Source: Polytrichum commune
Lineage: Eukaryota; Streptophyta; Polytrichopsida; Polytrichales; Polytrichaceae
Direction of reading: 5' to 3'
Assembly: GCA_950295325.1 (NCBI GenBank)
Contig: OX485809.1
Span: forward strand, 15,932,001-15,996,000
Length of the DNA stretch: 64,000 nt
Position numbers and translations under genes: made by a program. This document shows, piece by piece, positions 46,831 through 58,560 of this stretch; within the stretch, counting starts at the first letter, position 1; the number at the start of each line of letters is the position of its first letter. A model generated the notes under the pieces. That model worked only from the letters and a program-made list of their open reading frames with translations. It did no database searches and had not been told where the DNA came from.

Positions 46831-47089
46831 GAGATCAAGGTATGGAAACACTCCATAAGCCACCACCCTTCATGCACTTTTGTTGATGTTTGCAAACATT
46901 AAGATTTTGTTATGGCTTGTATCCCCATTATTCTAGGGTCTCCCATTTTCTCTATACTCAACCCAAGTAGTGTAGCCCAACCTCTAACATCATTGTGTAG
47001 TTGATAGTGGTTGTTTTAGAGAGGGGGGGTGCACCGGTCAAACATAAACGGGCATGCAATCTTAGAGCAGTGATAGTCATCCAACTTCG

Positions 47090-47345
47090 TGTTTTATTTT
47101 TTGACGACCCAAGATGACCCTAAACTACTGGATGACAGTGGAGAGTTACACAAATCCGAACGGAGGGGTTGGTGGTTTGATTCCCGATTGTGAAATCTTC
47201 TCTCTACTTGATGGAAAAACCAAGAGCCCACCGACTGCAAGGTAGGCAGTAAACCCCACCCTGCACCAAGGGGATCCTTGAGCGGGGTAGGGCCAACAGG
47301 CTCAAATTCATGTCGGATTGCCCAACATTGTATAATATTATTGAT
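47090..47345 (+). mobile_element. SINE-like repeat
   Basis: GGTTTGATTCC (about 47171) is one base from the pol III B box, with a weak A-box-like TGACAGTGGAG about 40 bp upstream and an AT-rich tail (TATAATATTATTGATATAAT). The right half, CAAGGTAGGCAGTAAACCCC through GGGTAGGGCCAACA, recurs in decayed form at 58475-58560, showing that it is dispersed. Confidence 0.5.
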
Positions 47346-48476
47346 ATAATATTTCATTGTTCAACATGTCCTAGTTGCTACAACTAATACAATTATTTCT
47401 TAACACTTGTCGACTAGACAAAAATTCACAACTAAGGGTCTTAATAAAGTTATGCGAGCATGACACTCAACATCAATTTGTCTGATTCAACAATGTGTGT
47501 GTGTGTGTGTGTGTGTGTACATGTAACTTGTATTTTAATTCATACCACTTTGCTATTTTCTATATTTTTACCATTTTAATGTGCAACCAATTTGTAGGCA
47601 TACCAAAGTTAGACATTTTTGATATTGTATAGTCCAAACAACATGGACTCTTACAGCCTTTGCATCTCAACTCCGATTACGAAACTTCAAATCCCTCCGT
47701 TTGCAATTCACAAACGCTGACAATTCCTAATCCGATCCCACGGCCGAAATTGGAGTTGGAAGTGCCCACAATAGGGCTACTGCAACACAAGTTTCGTTGT
47801 GTAAATCTAATCAATTAAAGTCAGAGAACGCGGGAGGAAAAAAGAATGAACCGAATACCATCCACATGCCTTATACCTTATTATTGTTGACCGCTCGGAC
47901 GATTTCCTTCTTTCTTTCTTTCTTTCTTTGGCACAAATTGAAGGATCAAGTACAAGAGAAACAACATACAACCAACACGAACGAAGCAGCGCAACCCGGG
48001 TGGAAATCAAGAAATAATACCCATCTGTGGCCTAACCTTCCAAGTGACCGCCCTAAAGATTTCCGTGCTTGCAAAGCTGCTCTTTCGGCATGCAACGCAC
48101 GTACCAGACAATCCCAGTCTGTAAAAAAAAGCAACAACGATCGTAAGTAACAAAGGTATCTTTCACCCAAGAACCGTTCTAGACCTATCTATCTTAGTAC
48201 ACTACTTTCTTTGTTTGTGTGCGTGTGTGTGTGTGCCTATGGTGATGTGAAGTTTTGTCAACATAGTCGACGATGGCCGTGGAGATGGCCTTTTCTTTTC
48301 ATCCCACAATTTGGCCATGACACAATTCTGAGGTGACCTCGTAACCCTTTCATTCATGCATGTGTTAACATATACGACAATGTTTCCGACAATGGTAAAC
48401 GTTTTAGCATACCATGTCCGATTGAGCAACTTTGGTGCAGGGGATCGATGATGGAGACTGCAAAGATTGTGCATTT

Positions 48477-48513
<37 letters not shown>

Positions 48514-48757
48514 CAAGAAAACGGTAGAACCGTGAGGCTATGTCCTTTACTATGAAAGATTACAATTGTAGATGTCCACTTTGCTCATGCCAATCCATGG
48601 CTATTCACTATACAAAACCTTCCTTGGATTTTGTGCACCTTCTTCTCAAATGCAGGTCAAGGATTGAAGCTACTCATTTATCACCCGAAAATTTTAAAAT
48701 GAATAATCAAGAATTGCCGAAATAACTATAGTTAACTAGATTTCTTCCAATGCATTC

Positions 48758-48798
<41 letters not shown>

Positions 48799-49264
48799 CC
48801 ACATTAAATAAAGTGGACCAAAAATAACAAGAACAAGTAACGTTCAAGTGTGAACGCAAAGTGGTTAGGAAATTTGCTCTTGAAATGAAGAAGTTGATGC
48901 ATAGTCTCTGTCCTACAGATAGAGCCAATAAATAAATAAATAAATAAATAAAATTTTGTTTTTTTTGTAAACCTAACTTTTCATCCAGTTTGGGATCCGA
49001 ATGGTTATCGATCTATAGGCGAACCTGTTTCCGAGAAGCCTAAACCCTAACTAAAAATTGGCCGTGGTAGCCTACAAAGCAATGAACACGAGAAAGTAGA
49101 AACCGAGATGTCAGGGTTGTATGTCTTCATGATAAGAAGAGTCTTTGGGTGCCACACGTTTCCCTAGAATCCGTGACCTAAGTTAGCATTTCTGAAGCCA
49201 CCCAGTGCCCTGTAAAATGGAGTGATTTACTGTACGTACTGCATTTCAATGAATGGGGTGGGGT
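47346..49264. repeat. Microsatellite-rich spacer
   Basis: Microsatellites: (GT)n 47494-47518, (CTTT)n about 47905-47930, (GT)n 48214-48235, (AT)n 48480-48512, (GA)n 48762-48795 and (AATA)n about 48925-48952. Frames on both strands across 47797-48170 overlap and match nothing known. No gene accepted. Confidence 0.7.
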
Positions 49265-49389
49265 GAACCAACAGCCAGCTAAGTTAGCTACTTACATACA
49301 AATGAACCCGGTTGAAGTTTGAGAAATAACCGGTTCAAATGCAAAAACACGTTAGGAAAATCCATCACTTGCTAATGCAAGTCCATTCA
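49265..49389 (-). repeat. CCGGTT-rich dispersed repeat, partial inverted copy
   Basis: TACAAATGAACCCGGTTGAA and GAGAAATAACCGGTTCAAAT match the complement of the 8592-8828 repeat. A Harbinger-type MITE follows directly at 49390. Confidence 0.65.
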
Positions 49390-49920
49390 GGGGTTGTTTA
49401 CATCATGGACCGTGAAGTCGTCCCAAGGGCCGGTAGAATCTGTGATTGGCTGTTGAACTTGTCCTAGGACCACTTCGGTTTACGCCAAGGCAAAAAAATG
49501 TCAAGAGTGACCATGGAGTTCGAGGTCTTCGGAAGACGTATTTTGAGGCCTACATCATTCACTGACATGGGTCCAACGGGTTTTGCAGTGGGAGAGGCAA
49601 AAGGGGTGCTCTGGTAGGAGAAATGCAAGGGCCCATGCCAGAGAAATATTGTTGTGATCATTTTTTTGAATGAAATTTAAATTGGGGGAAGAGAAGACAA
49701 AGACAAGAGAAGATTAACGAATGGTCAAACTTGAGTTTTGTTTTCCAAAATTGCCTTTTTTTGGGACATATATTTTGGTGCATGGTCATTCTTCCTCTTG
49801 GCCCACACTAGGTTTACACGTAGTGAGCGGCCCCAAGACTTTGTAAATTAAATTTTCAAGAAATCGGACCATGGAAGTTGGACCATCAAGTCGGACCATG
49901 GTCCAGGGTGTAAATCGGGG
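49390..49920. mobile_element. PIF/Harbinger-derived MITE, copy 3
   Basis: The left end is GGGGTTGTTTACATCATGGA after TCA; the right end is GGTCCAGGGTGTAAATCGGGG. The interior matches the copy at 29940-30518. The right target copy is missing, and a similar end fragment (GTAAACCGGCCCTTA, about 50474-50489) lies beyond, so the right side has been rearranged. Confidence 0.7.
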
Positions 49921-50804
49921 TGGACATTAAACAACCCCCCCCCCCCCCCCCGCGCGCGCGCACACACACACACACACATGAATTTTCAGGGGTTGTCATA
50001 TCCGAGCTGGGGTAGCCCCCCAGAGTTCTTTTCAAAAATTTTGAACCCAACCAAAAACCATTGCCCACCCCGCCCAACTTCAAAAAAACATTGCCCTTGC
50101 ATTCTTGAAAGCCACTTGACTACAAATCCCATATCGAGTGCACTTGACCTTCAAGGTCTAAAATCCAATACATATGTGCACTTCCAATTAGTAATTAAGC
50201 AACTGATTGGGATTACATTCCGGAAGTGACACCATCAATGAAGCACGTAATCAACTTGGAGGTTTAAAAATTTACAAAATCCTCATTAACATTGAAGTTA
50301 TGATTTTTGTTGCTTACCATTTGAAATTGTCTTTGTCATTCTAAAGTGAAACTTAAATTAGTGTGTTGATTTAGTATGTACATTTTATAGTATTAAAGGT
50401 AATGCTTTCTACTTTCACAAGGATTCATACGCATTCAAACTAGTTAAGCATGATTATATCCATGGGTCATGGTGTAAACCGGCCCTTATTGTGATATCTC
50501 AACACATTAAAACACATTCCTAATCAAAGCAACCACAATTTCACCCCCATGCAGAAAGTGCCGCCATGCCCGTGCGTCATCAAATTTTGGGTCACTTTGA
50601 ATGAATGAAAACTCCACTTCATGTTCCCTTCAATCACAAAAAAAAAAATTAAACAAAAAAAATTAAAAAAAGGTCACTCAATTCTTGTGCAAATAGGGTT
50701 GGAAACAGGTCGTATACCTTCACTGACAAATCTTCCATTTCATTGAATTCCTGTAGCTGCTTCAGCAATTCGGTTCTTACCAGTGCTGCAAAAAAATTCG
50801 CCAT
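49921..50804. repeat. Spacer with C/GC/AC microsatellite
   Basis: A run of C, then (CG)n, then (CA)n spans about 49934-49978. An A-rich run (50638-50672) is also present. A 76-codon minus frame (50649-50879) partly overlaps the next repeat and is not accepted as a gene. Confidence 0.6.
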
Positions 50805-50921
50805 CACCAATCGAGACCCTAGAAAGAAATTTTCCAAGTCCAACTTGTTACGTGTCGACATCTTTCCATTTTTCTTCACGAATTTGTGAGGTTTATTCTA
50901 TGAATTCCTCTAAAATTGGTA

Positions 50922-51259
50922 CACTAAATAGGTAGATTAGTGTTGGAAACACTAATAGTCGACGAAAACGCTAAATGTAAATTGTCTCTATAGTGTTAGA
51001 ACACTAAATGTCAACTCTAACACTATTTGTACCAAGTAGTAACTTAAAATATTTACATGAGCGCATTTAGTGTTAGATGATATTTTGTAAATCTTGGAAT
51101 GAAGAATTGAAGGAAGAAGAATATGAGAACCTCGTAAAAGGTATAATTTGTTCAAACCCTTTTCAAACACTAATTGTAATATCAGTTGAAAATTAGTGTT
51201 TTAGGTAACTTTTGCATCTAACACTAATCTTCATCTAACACTAATCTACCTATTTAGTG
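50922..51259. mobile_element. 338-bp TIR MITE with TA target
   Basis: Perfect inverted ends of 23 bp, beginning CACTAAATAGGTAGATTAGT, flanked by TA (50920-50921, 51260-51261). The inner AACACTAA(T/A) motifs are repeated. It shares the CACTAAAT start and TA target with MITE family A but not its interior, so it is a sister family. Confidence 0.88.
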
Positions 51260-51295
51260 TAGTTTTCGTGCAGTCGTGAACTTCAACCAGTTTTA

Positions 51296-51833
51296 GGGCC
51301 GCTTTACACCTAGAGGTGGGGCCAATTCCCTTTTGAGGCCGATTACATGAAATTTCAGCCCCTTTTGGGTTGGAGGCCGGCCTCAACTACACATCAGAAT
51401 AAGATTATAATGGGGGCCAATTTTCCCACATGTAAAGGCCTTACGGTCAAGAAGCTTGGCCGATTCAATAAATCTAGCATAATTCAACGGGTCTAGCATA
51501 ATCTAGCATAGAGCCATTCATATTTCCACATAATCCAGTGGATATAGTTCGTTAAAAAAATTATATTTTGTTAAAAAAAATTTCATTTATTGAAATTTGA
51601 CATTGGCCACGAAACCAAGGATTGGCCTTCCATTTTAGGTGCACCCAATTCAATGAGCTCGGGCCGTGTCATATCATGCATTTTTTTGATTAAAAAATCA
51701 TTACCACCAAATTGGCCCGGCCTGTAGGTGTAAAGGGGTTGGGGCTGATTTCAACCTTTTGGCCAATCACAAGTGAGGATTTCAAACCTCTTACACAATG
51801 AATTGGCCCGGCCTCTAGGTGTAAAGCGGCTCC
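51296..51833. mobile_element. Harbinger-like MITE, ~538 bp
   Basis: The left end GGGCCGCTTTACACCTAGAG and the complement of the right end (GGAGCCGCTTTACACCTAGA) are inverted, with TTA on the left and CTA on the right, one change from a 3-bp duplication. A second copy of the right terminus lies about 105 bp inward (CTGTAGGTGTAAAGGGG, near 51722). The (C/G)G(C/G)TTTACAC core resembles the ends of the 18563 family. Confidence 0.75.
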
Positions 51834-51905
51834 TATTTCACAAACTCCACTGCTTCATTTGTAAGCAGCGAGTCAGTTCTCCACCTTCATTGGTAGTTAC
51901 ACTAA

Positions 51906-53958
51906 ATAGTCCTATTACAATGTACCTTTGATAAGTGTTACTTCTCCAGAGTATATAATTATGTGTACCACTTATGGAGTTCTAACATAGTAACAGTTAG
52001 AGAGAGTGGACAATTCAGATACTAAAATGTCTCATAAATGTAACAATTATGTGGTACAACTAGAGTCGTTAGTAACGCTAATAAGTGATCATCACATGTA
52101 TCAATACAAAATTAAACTTACACTTGTTGAGTGGCCAAAATAAGAGTTTGTTGTTTTTTGAAGGGACTCTTAAGTATGGGAAGGAGTGACGGATTTCTAT
52201 TATCCATTCGATCAAGGCCTACATCAAATGCTAGTTGGTAATTTGCACTTGCAATACTTCACGGGGTTATACAACAAACCAAATGAATACCACTTGGCAC
52301 TTGTGTGATCACAAGAATGAAAGTCACAAGAAGAGAAACTAAGGTAAGAATAGACATTGATAGACACACCAATGACTCGACAAACATATTCTTATGTTTC
52401 TAAAAGAAATATGAGACTCAACAATAGAACTCAGACTCACCACTCTAATGAGAGGCTTACGTATGGATCAATCCATAAAAACTTACATGTGAGTTAGTTT
52501 GGAAAATCAAATTGGTGAGACTCACTCTCCACCACTCTCTGCATTGGCTCACTCTCAACCACTCTCTCGGATTTACCAATGTCTCACACTATCTAAGACT
52601 GTCTCACTCTCCACCCTCCAACATTGTCACTTCTAGTAGTGACCCAATAGTGATCGTGAATTCATAGCATTAATTAATATATTTCATGGGTTTTGGTGCC
52701 AGTAGTAGTTATAAATTGTAAATTATGAAGGGAGTAATTCTTTTAGAAGAAAAAAATGATTAACATTTACTAGGGCATTTTTCAAGGGAGTATGAAAAAT
52801 GTAACACTTATGAAAAAATAATCCCTATAAAAACTACACTTAGAGAGGGTAGATTATAGTTTGGGTGGAAAATTAGCATGGGCCACATTAATTTTCTTGT
52901 CTAGGTGGGATTACTGTAGGTTCAAGATTTGGAGGGGTTCCGCAATTCTGAGCAGTAGTCAAATTTGTATACAATGACATCGTAATATAAGAGCAAATTG
53001 TATAGGAGGTCAATTTTTAATGTTGGGTGGATGAGACGTATGATCAATTTGCCAAAATTCCCTCTTAGGACATGAAGTGGGGTTTTTGTTAATGAGAACT
53101 AACTTACCACGAGGGTGTGGTAAAAACATGCCCCTTTGAAGTTTGTTGTCAATTCATCCATAGGTTGAATCAACGCATCTAAATCTAATTAGGGGTTCAA
53201 TTTGTCTAAGAATGTGTCTCTACATTTTGACTTCCCCCATGGTAGGTGTCGCAGAACTGCTATCGCCATCCAATTAGCTAATTACAATAGGTTCTTACAA
53301 TTGGTTTCCCTATAAATTGAACACTACTATGATAGGTTTAGATTTTATCATCTCATATTTATCAAAATACAACGTATGATAGACTTACTTTGATAAAATG
53401 ATCACAATCTACTATGCTAAATATGACAATAAAGACATGTATCTAAATCTCCTGGCCTCGATCTGCATAATACACGTATATGGATTGCATTCTTCCATTC
53501 TTAATTGTTTTTCTTATCAATTACTCATCAAACAAAGTTTCTAAATTGGTTCAATATGCCCAACAGAAAAGATGAGATTTGGATTCAAATACACGACCTA
53601 AGTGTCCATGAAAATGAAATGTTATATACTATATACACTTGCTCATGAAATTTCACATATACGAACTTGATTCTTCTCTCCTTGTAATGTAATGTAACAA
53701 TTATAAGTTCGAGCTCAAAACTCAAAGAAACCTAATCCTCCGGTGAGGGTAAGTTGGGTGATGTCGAGAAGTTGGTACAAGGAGACCCCTCGAGGGGTAA
53801 GATGGTCAAAACCAAAAGAGCCTCTCTACATCAACATTGATTGAAATGACAATCTCTACGACCTCTACGAGGCCGTCATCTCAATCAACGTTGTCCCTTG
53901 AAGTCTTTATCATCGTATTCACCACACGGACGTCACCCTACATTACAAGGCTATGTAA

Positions 53959-54002
<44 letters not shown>

Positions 54003-54095
54003 GAGTGATTTACGATGAATTTTGGAAATCCATCCTACCCTTATTCGAATATATATAAAATAAACGGAGTCCAAAGATTTGAGAGTTTTCAAGGG
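51906..54095. other. Intergenic, no recognised gene
   Basis: A diverged TIR-element scar may be present (AGAGAGGGTAGATTATAGT near 52842, like a pogo-type right end). An (AT)n run spans about 53960-54001. No gene seen. Confidence 0.45.
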
Positions 54096-54103
54096 TACGG
54101 TGG

Positions 54104-54512
54104 CACGGGGAGGTCACTTCATTGTCAAGTTGACACCACGTGCGGACAAAGTTTGCTACCCCTATATTACATGCCATATATAATTTTAAAATTTATGATA
54201 TTTTTTCTACATATACATAACCATTGATAGTATCTTTTGTATATTTTTTTGAAATTTTTAGTCATCTTTATTTTTTTAATAAATGTTTTCGTTCAATGCT
54301 GTGTCATTCTAGTTAGAAACGGTATGTTTTATGAAAAAAACAAATCATCAAATTTAGTTACCACTTTTACCTATGTCATAGGTATTGTGTATATCTACTT
54401 ATGAAAAAAGTTTGATAAAATTTTGACCCATTTTGGTGGTGCAACTTATCAAAAGAAGATTTTTTTTGGTCGCACGTGGTGTTCAACTTGATAATGGAGT
54501 GATCTACCCGTG
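54104..54512 (+). mobile_element. Complete non-autonomous TIR element, 409 bp
   Basis: Left terminus CACGGGGAGGTCACTTCATT; complement of the right terminus CACGGGTAGATCACTCCATT; the inverted match runs about 43 bp. The target duplication is TACGGTGG (54096-54103, 54513-54520), with an ambiguous ninth base. An 8-bp target suggests hAT; the long TIR would also fit Mutator. A second copy, inverted, starts the window (1-356). Confidence 0.87.
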
Positions 54513-54637
54513 TACGGTGGTTGATATCTTCAAGTTGATTCAAACCAATATTCATAGATTTTCATGATTCAAACGGTAAACCCATAAATACGTGTTTGAG
54601 CCACACCAATGAAAGGCGAGAAGCGACCGCTAGTTAC

Positions 54638-55205
54638 ACGTGAGCCGGTTGAGTTTGAGACATAACGACACTATATATGATATTTAGGTGTCATATGGTA
54701 TTTTATGTCACTAACTTTTTGGATGGCGCTTCTTATGAATAAGTGAACAAATATTGTCATGGATGATGGATGAGTTCATCCATTGGCCCAAAACCCTATG
54801 TTCTCGTCTCAGCAACTTGTGATGAAATATTGTCATGGATGATTGAAATTTGGATGAAAAGTCACTCGGTAAGTGATAGTATTTGCAACACTGTAAATGC
54901 ATAATCCCCCATAAATTTTTACAAGGAATGACAAATGATGTTGGGTTGGCATTTAGTGTTGGTGACACTACACTGCGGTTTAGAATTAGTATTGAGCAAG
55001 ACAAATAGAATTGGTGACACTAAATATCATATTTAGAGTAGTTCAAGTTCAACACTTCAAGAAAATTACTGATCAGTTTAGAGGAATCTATGGAACATGC
55101 CCCTCGATTTAATGAAGAACCCCCGAAAGATCACAACATGTAACCAATTGGACTTGGAAACACTAGGATTTTGATCGATTATGCCCAAAAATCTCCCTGG
55201 ACACA
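54638..55205 (-). repeat. CCGGTT-rich repeat (inverted) split by MITE A
   Basis: The outer pieces GTGAGCCGGTTGAGTTTGAG (left) and ACATGTAACCAATTGGACTT ... GATTATGCCCAAAAATCTCC (right) are the complement of the 8592-8828 repeat. The middle is the MITE at 54669-55038. Confidence 0.78.
54669..55038 (+). mobile_element. MITE family A, copy 5
   Basis: A 370-bp element from CACTATATATGATATTTAGG to ATCATATTTAGAG. The left flanking bases are GA and the right are TA, so the left TA target is mutated. Same orientation as copies 1 and 2. Confidence 0.8.
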
Positions 55206-57402
55206 TGATTGTGACTCCAAGTCCATGAATATATGTATAAAGTAGGTGGGCCAAATCCTACTACACTAATATGTTGCCTTTGCAAATAGGTTGCCTCTTT
55301 ATCCTTGCAAACCATCTTGGATCGCATTCAAATCACAAAAACTTATAATTTTCTTTAGACATACATGTAGCAACTACAGTATATAAAAATAGTTGATAGT
55401 GTGGTAATATGTATTCCAAATAGTGTGAAACGTTGATGAATTAGTGTGGGGAAACCTAATTGCATATTTTAGTGTGTAGTTATGCACCTATAACTCTTTG
55501 GATAGTACACACGGGATTAGTACAAGATGATTAGCACATCCGAAGCAAGGTTGTCGCCAATGCCCCTCCATTATTTTTCAAAGTTCATATGACTAATTAA
55601 TTCATTAGTACAATGATAGATTCAATTTCTTCCTGAGTTATCATATAGGCCTTCTCAATTGCTTTGATTAATTGACTTGTCATTTAGTTTACAAAATTTT
55701 AAGATGTAGTCCAAACGTTTTTGACACATGCCTTGTTTATGTCCATTCTTAGATGCAGACACATTACCCGCTCATTTTCGATCTTTTTGTGGGGCCCTAT
55801 AGGCAATGTCACATAACATTCTTTTTAAGACAATGACAATGATCACTTCCTTTCCTAGAATAAGTGAAGCCTAGTTGGATGTGATAACACACATCAACCA
55901 TTTATCACTCTTGGATTAGGAAGTCTCTCCCACATCCAACAAACATTTTACATGAAATAAAGGAATATCCGGAACACATCGTAATCAATTCAAGGACAAG
56001 TGACATTGATTCCCCGTCAATTTCCGTGTCGTTAACATCACTAAGTGGTAGGGTTTACTACTCATCTCAAAATTTAAAAAGGGGGACTAAGACTTTCCAA
56101 CACCCTTAATTTGGGTGGAACATGACACTTGTAGCAAGGGGTTGACATGCACTTGTCATAGTGCACAAAATCTAAGATGGCCTTGATGGTCTCCATTTAA
56201 TAGGCGATCTAGATTATTCTACAAGGCAATTTGATCCTTGTCACCATTCATTGCCTTTGGCAAACCTATTTGCAAAGACATGTGTGAGCTTTGTTCAAGC
56301 TACTAGGTCCAAGATTCAACATTGAATCTTCAACTACAAGAATAATACATGCACAATTCCGGCTCAAACTCCAAATTATACTTAGGCCCATTGAGGTGGG
56401 TCTTGCGATTGAGTAACGTTGTGTCGGTAAACATGCCCTACAATTGCTTGAGTAATGTTGTGCATGCAAGAAAATCTACATGAACACATACAATATTGCC
56501 CATCATGAAAACCACATAATTTATCAACCAAAATGATGGCGGTAGCCAACGCTTATACGCTCATGGAAAATTGTGTATTGGTGCCATCCCACTCGATCAT
56601 CTTAGTAAGGGGAAATGTTGATAGCCCATTGATAAAATTTGGGTATGTCACGTGGATTAATGTCATGTGCCAACTTCAAGCTCATGTCATTGACCATGGA
56701 CCTTGGCACATTTATCGCACTAACAATCTATGTTTAAAAACAAACCTTGCAAGCATGTTCATGACCTTCAAGTTTTGATGGCTCATGCTTAGAAATCCTA
56801 TAAGGCTTGGCAAACAAAAGAATTAGTGGATTCTTTTGCAAGGATAAGTTACATGATGAGAAGCTCTAGTAAATACTTTGAAGCCACCTACTTAATTGTA
56901 GTACGGTGTAATGGCTAAGACTCTTAGCACTTTAGGTAAAAACATTTGTAGACATGATGATTTGAAGGTTGTGTGGAAGGTGGAGTGTCCACCTCTGAGG
57001 ATGGTCTTTAACCCCCCCAAGCTGGGGTTTGGCGACCGGTTGTAGACTAGAATCAATATTTCTCTTGCAATGAAGGTTTTTGTCAATTTTTCCCAAATAC
57101 AAGTGAAAATGCTGACAACCCTAGTCTTTACCTCACACACTATATATATCAAGGAGAGAGGAAATTATCGCATACAAGTTTGCCTTCCATCCATTTGACA
57201 TAAAAACTCGACCCCTTATAGGTTTGTGACTAATTCATCTCAACAACTTCAACTAAGTGAGGATCTTTCAAGCTAATTCCACTATCAAATCAACTAAGAA
57301 CGAAAACCTCTAGGCTGCACACTAATTCGAAGGTTAATTTGGATTAGATGAATGGGAGGTACGCTCGTATGTGATAGTATCTCTCTCTCTTTCCCCCGCC
57401 CT
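55206..57402. other. Intergenic, no recognised gene
   Basis: AT-rich with short unrelated frames. No TIR pair, transposase motif or splice-consistent exons noticed. Confidence 0.5.
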
Positions 57403-57518
57403 CCGTTTATCACGGTTGGGGCGAACCCACCCGTACATTGGTTCCTTGGAGACAAGGGTTTAGGCATCCAGCAAGGAACAAGTGTATGGGTTGGTTCGCC
57501 CAAATCGTATATCACTGG
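57403..57518. ncRNA. Candidate small-RNA hairpin
   Basis: Left arm GGGGCGAACCCACCCGTACA and onward (57414-57448); right arm (57471-57506) ending TGGTTCGCCCAAATCG. Over 35 positions there are 29 Watson-Crick pairs, three G-U and three mismatches, around a 22-nt loop. The paired region continues weakly outward (CCGTTTAT-CAC with GTATATCAC). The size and mismatch pattern fit a plant microRNA precursor, but no conserved miRNA sequence was recognised. It could instead be a MITE remnant. Confidence 0.35.
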
Positions 57519-58474
57519 GCGTTTAAACTAAACTACGCACATATCAAATTGTTGCCGTTTAATTCTTAGAGAGCGAGCTTGCGATGCATTGGAATCCTTG
57601 TCAAGTGTGGTACTTGTCGGTCCCACTAAAGGCCCGAGGTTAACATGTGCATATGAGTTGTTTCCGAAACTCTTATCTGGCAGTCTGTATCCGGGTCACC
57701 ATACGTACTCCAGCACTATTCCGCGCGAGAGTGGAAGTAGTAATCAAGCTACTTAGGACTCCACTTTACTCTACTCTACTTTACTTTACTTGAAGACTGA
57801 GAAGGACCTCAAGCGCTTTTTGCCATTAAATTGTTGCCCACAGCTGTGTGGCTCGCCTTTCATCGACCCTCGCCGCAATTGGTTGTTCGAATCAAACTTG
57901 AAAAGAAAAGAAAACTCCGATGAAGGAGGTAAGGTAGTAGTAGTAGTAGTAGAATCCATGCACGGACGGATGGACGTGACCCTTCGCTCCTCCTCACATT
58001 TTTAAGATGAAAAATTCGTCACCAACCCCGGTTGTATTGAGAACTAATTCTCACCGTGATCGACAAGAAACGGGTTAAGTAGCGATTATGTCTCCAAAAG
58101 GGCCTTGACGACCACACAAAGTGAGTCATGGTGGCCGCTTTGCGAACAAGGAGCAACCGTGAGAGAATTAAAACTAAGTTAGAAATGGCCTCCCGTGTTC
58201 GGGTTAGAGTGGGTGGGAGGGATCGTACATGAAGGCAACACGGTGGGTGAGGGCTTGTTCCAACGGTCGATTCAACATGTCGGCTTGTTTGCCGATTGTC
58301 GAGAGATTTCCTCTCACGAATGATGGAGAAACACTTCTCACACTCCCGTCGTGTCGTGGTTGTAGGAATTCGTATATTTATTTGCAAACGTTCGATAGAA
58401 ACCCACAAGAAGAGAGAGATGACCTATGTACGACGAGTGTTTTAGGTGTTAGAGTATTGTCGAGTAAGCCCACC
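57519..58474. other. Intergenic, locally CpG-rich
   Basis: CpG is more frequent here than in the neighbouring spacer. (GTA)n lies near 57933-57951. Frames of 129 codons (minus, 58019-58408) and 138 codons (plus, 58229-58645) overlap on opposite strands; neither resembles a known family. A promoter-like function is possible but not shown. Confidence 0.4.
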
Positions 58475-58560
58475 TACCACAAGGTAAGCAATAAACTCTA
58501 TCATGAATGTAACAAAGGGGGGTTCTTAGACGTGATAGGGCGAACAACCTTACATTCACG
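58475..58560 (+). repeat. Fragment of the 47090-47345 SINE-like repeat
   Basis: CACAAGGTAAGCAATAAACT through GTGATAGGGCGAACAAC matches the right half of the copy at 47090-47345, with many substitutions. Confidence 0.5.

Larger units (their letters stand above)
50805..51905 (+). repeat. CCGGTT-rich repeat split by two MITEs
   Basis: Recognisable host pieces are 50805-50919 (TCCAAGTCCAACTTGTTAC, ATGAATTCCTCTAAAATTGG), 51262-51293 (GTGAACTTCAACCAGTTT) and 51834-51905 (CATTTGTAAGCAGCGAG, CAGTTCTCC). Put side by side they follow the order of the intact copy at 8592-8828, which dates both insertions after the repeat. Confidence 0.72.
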
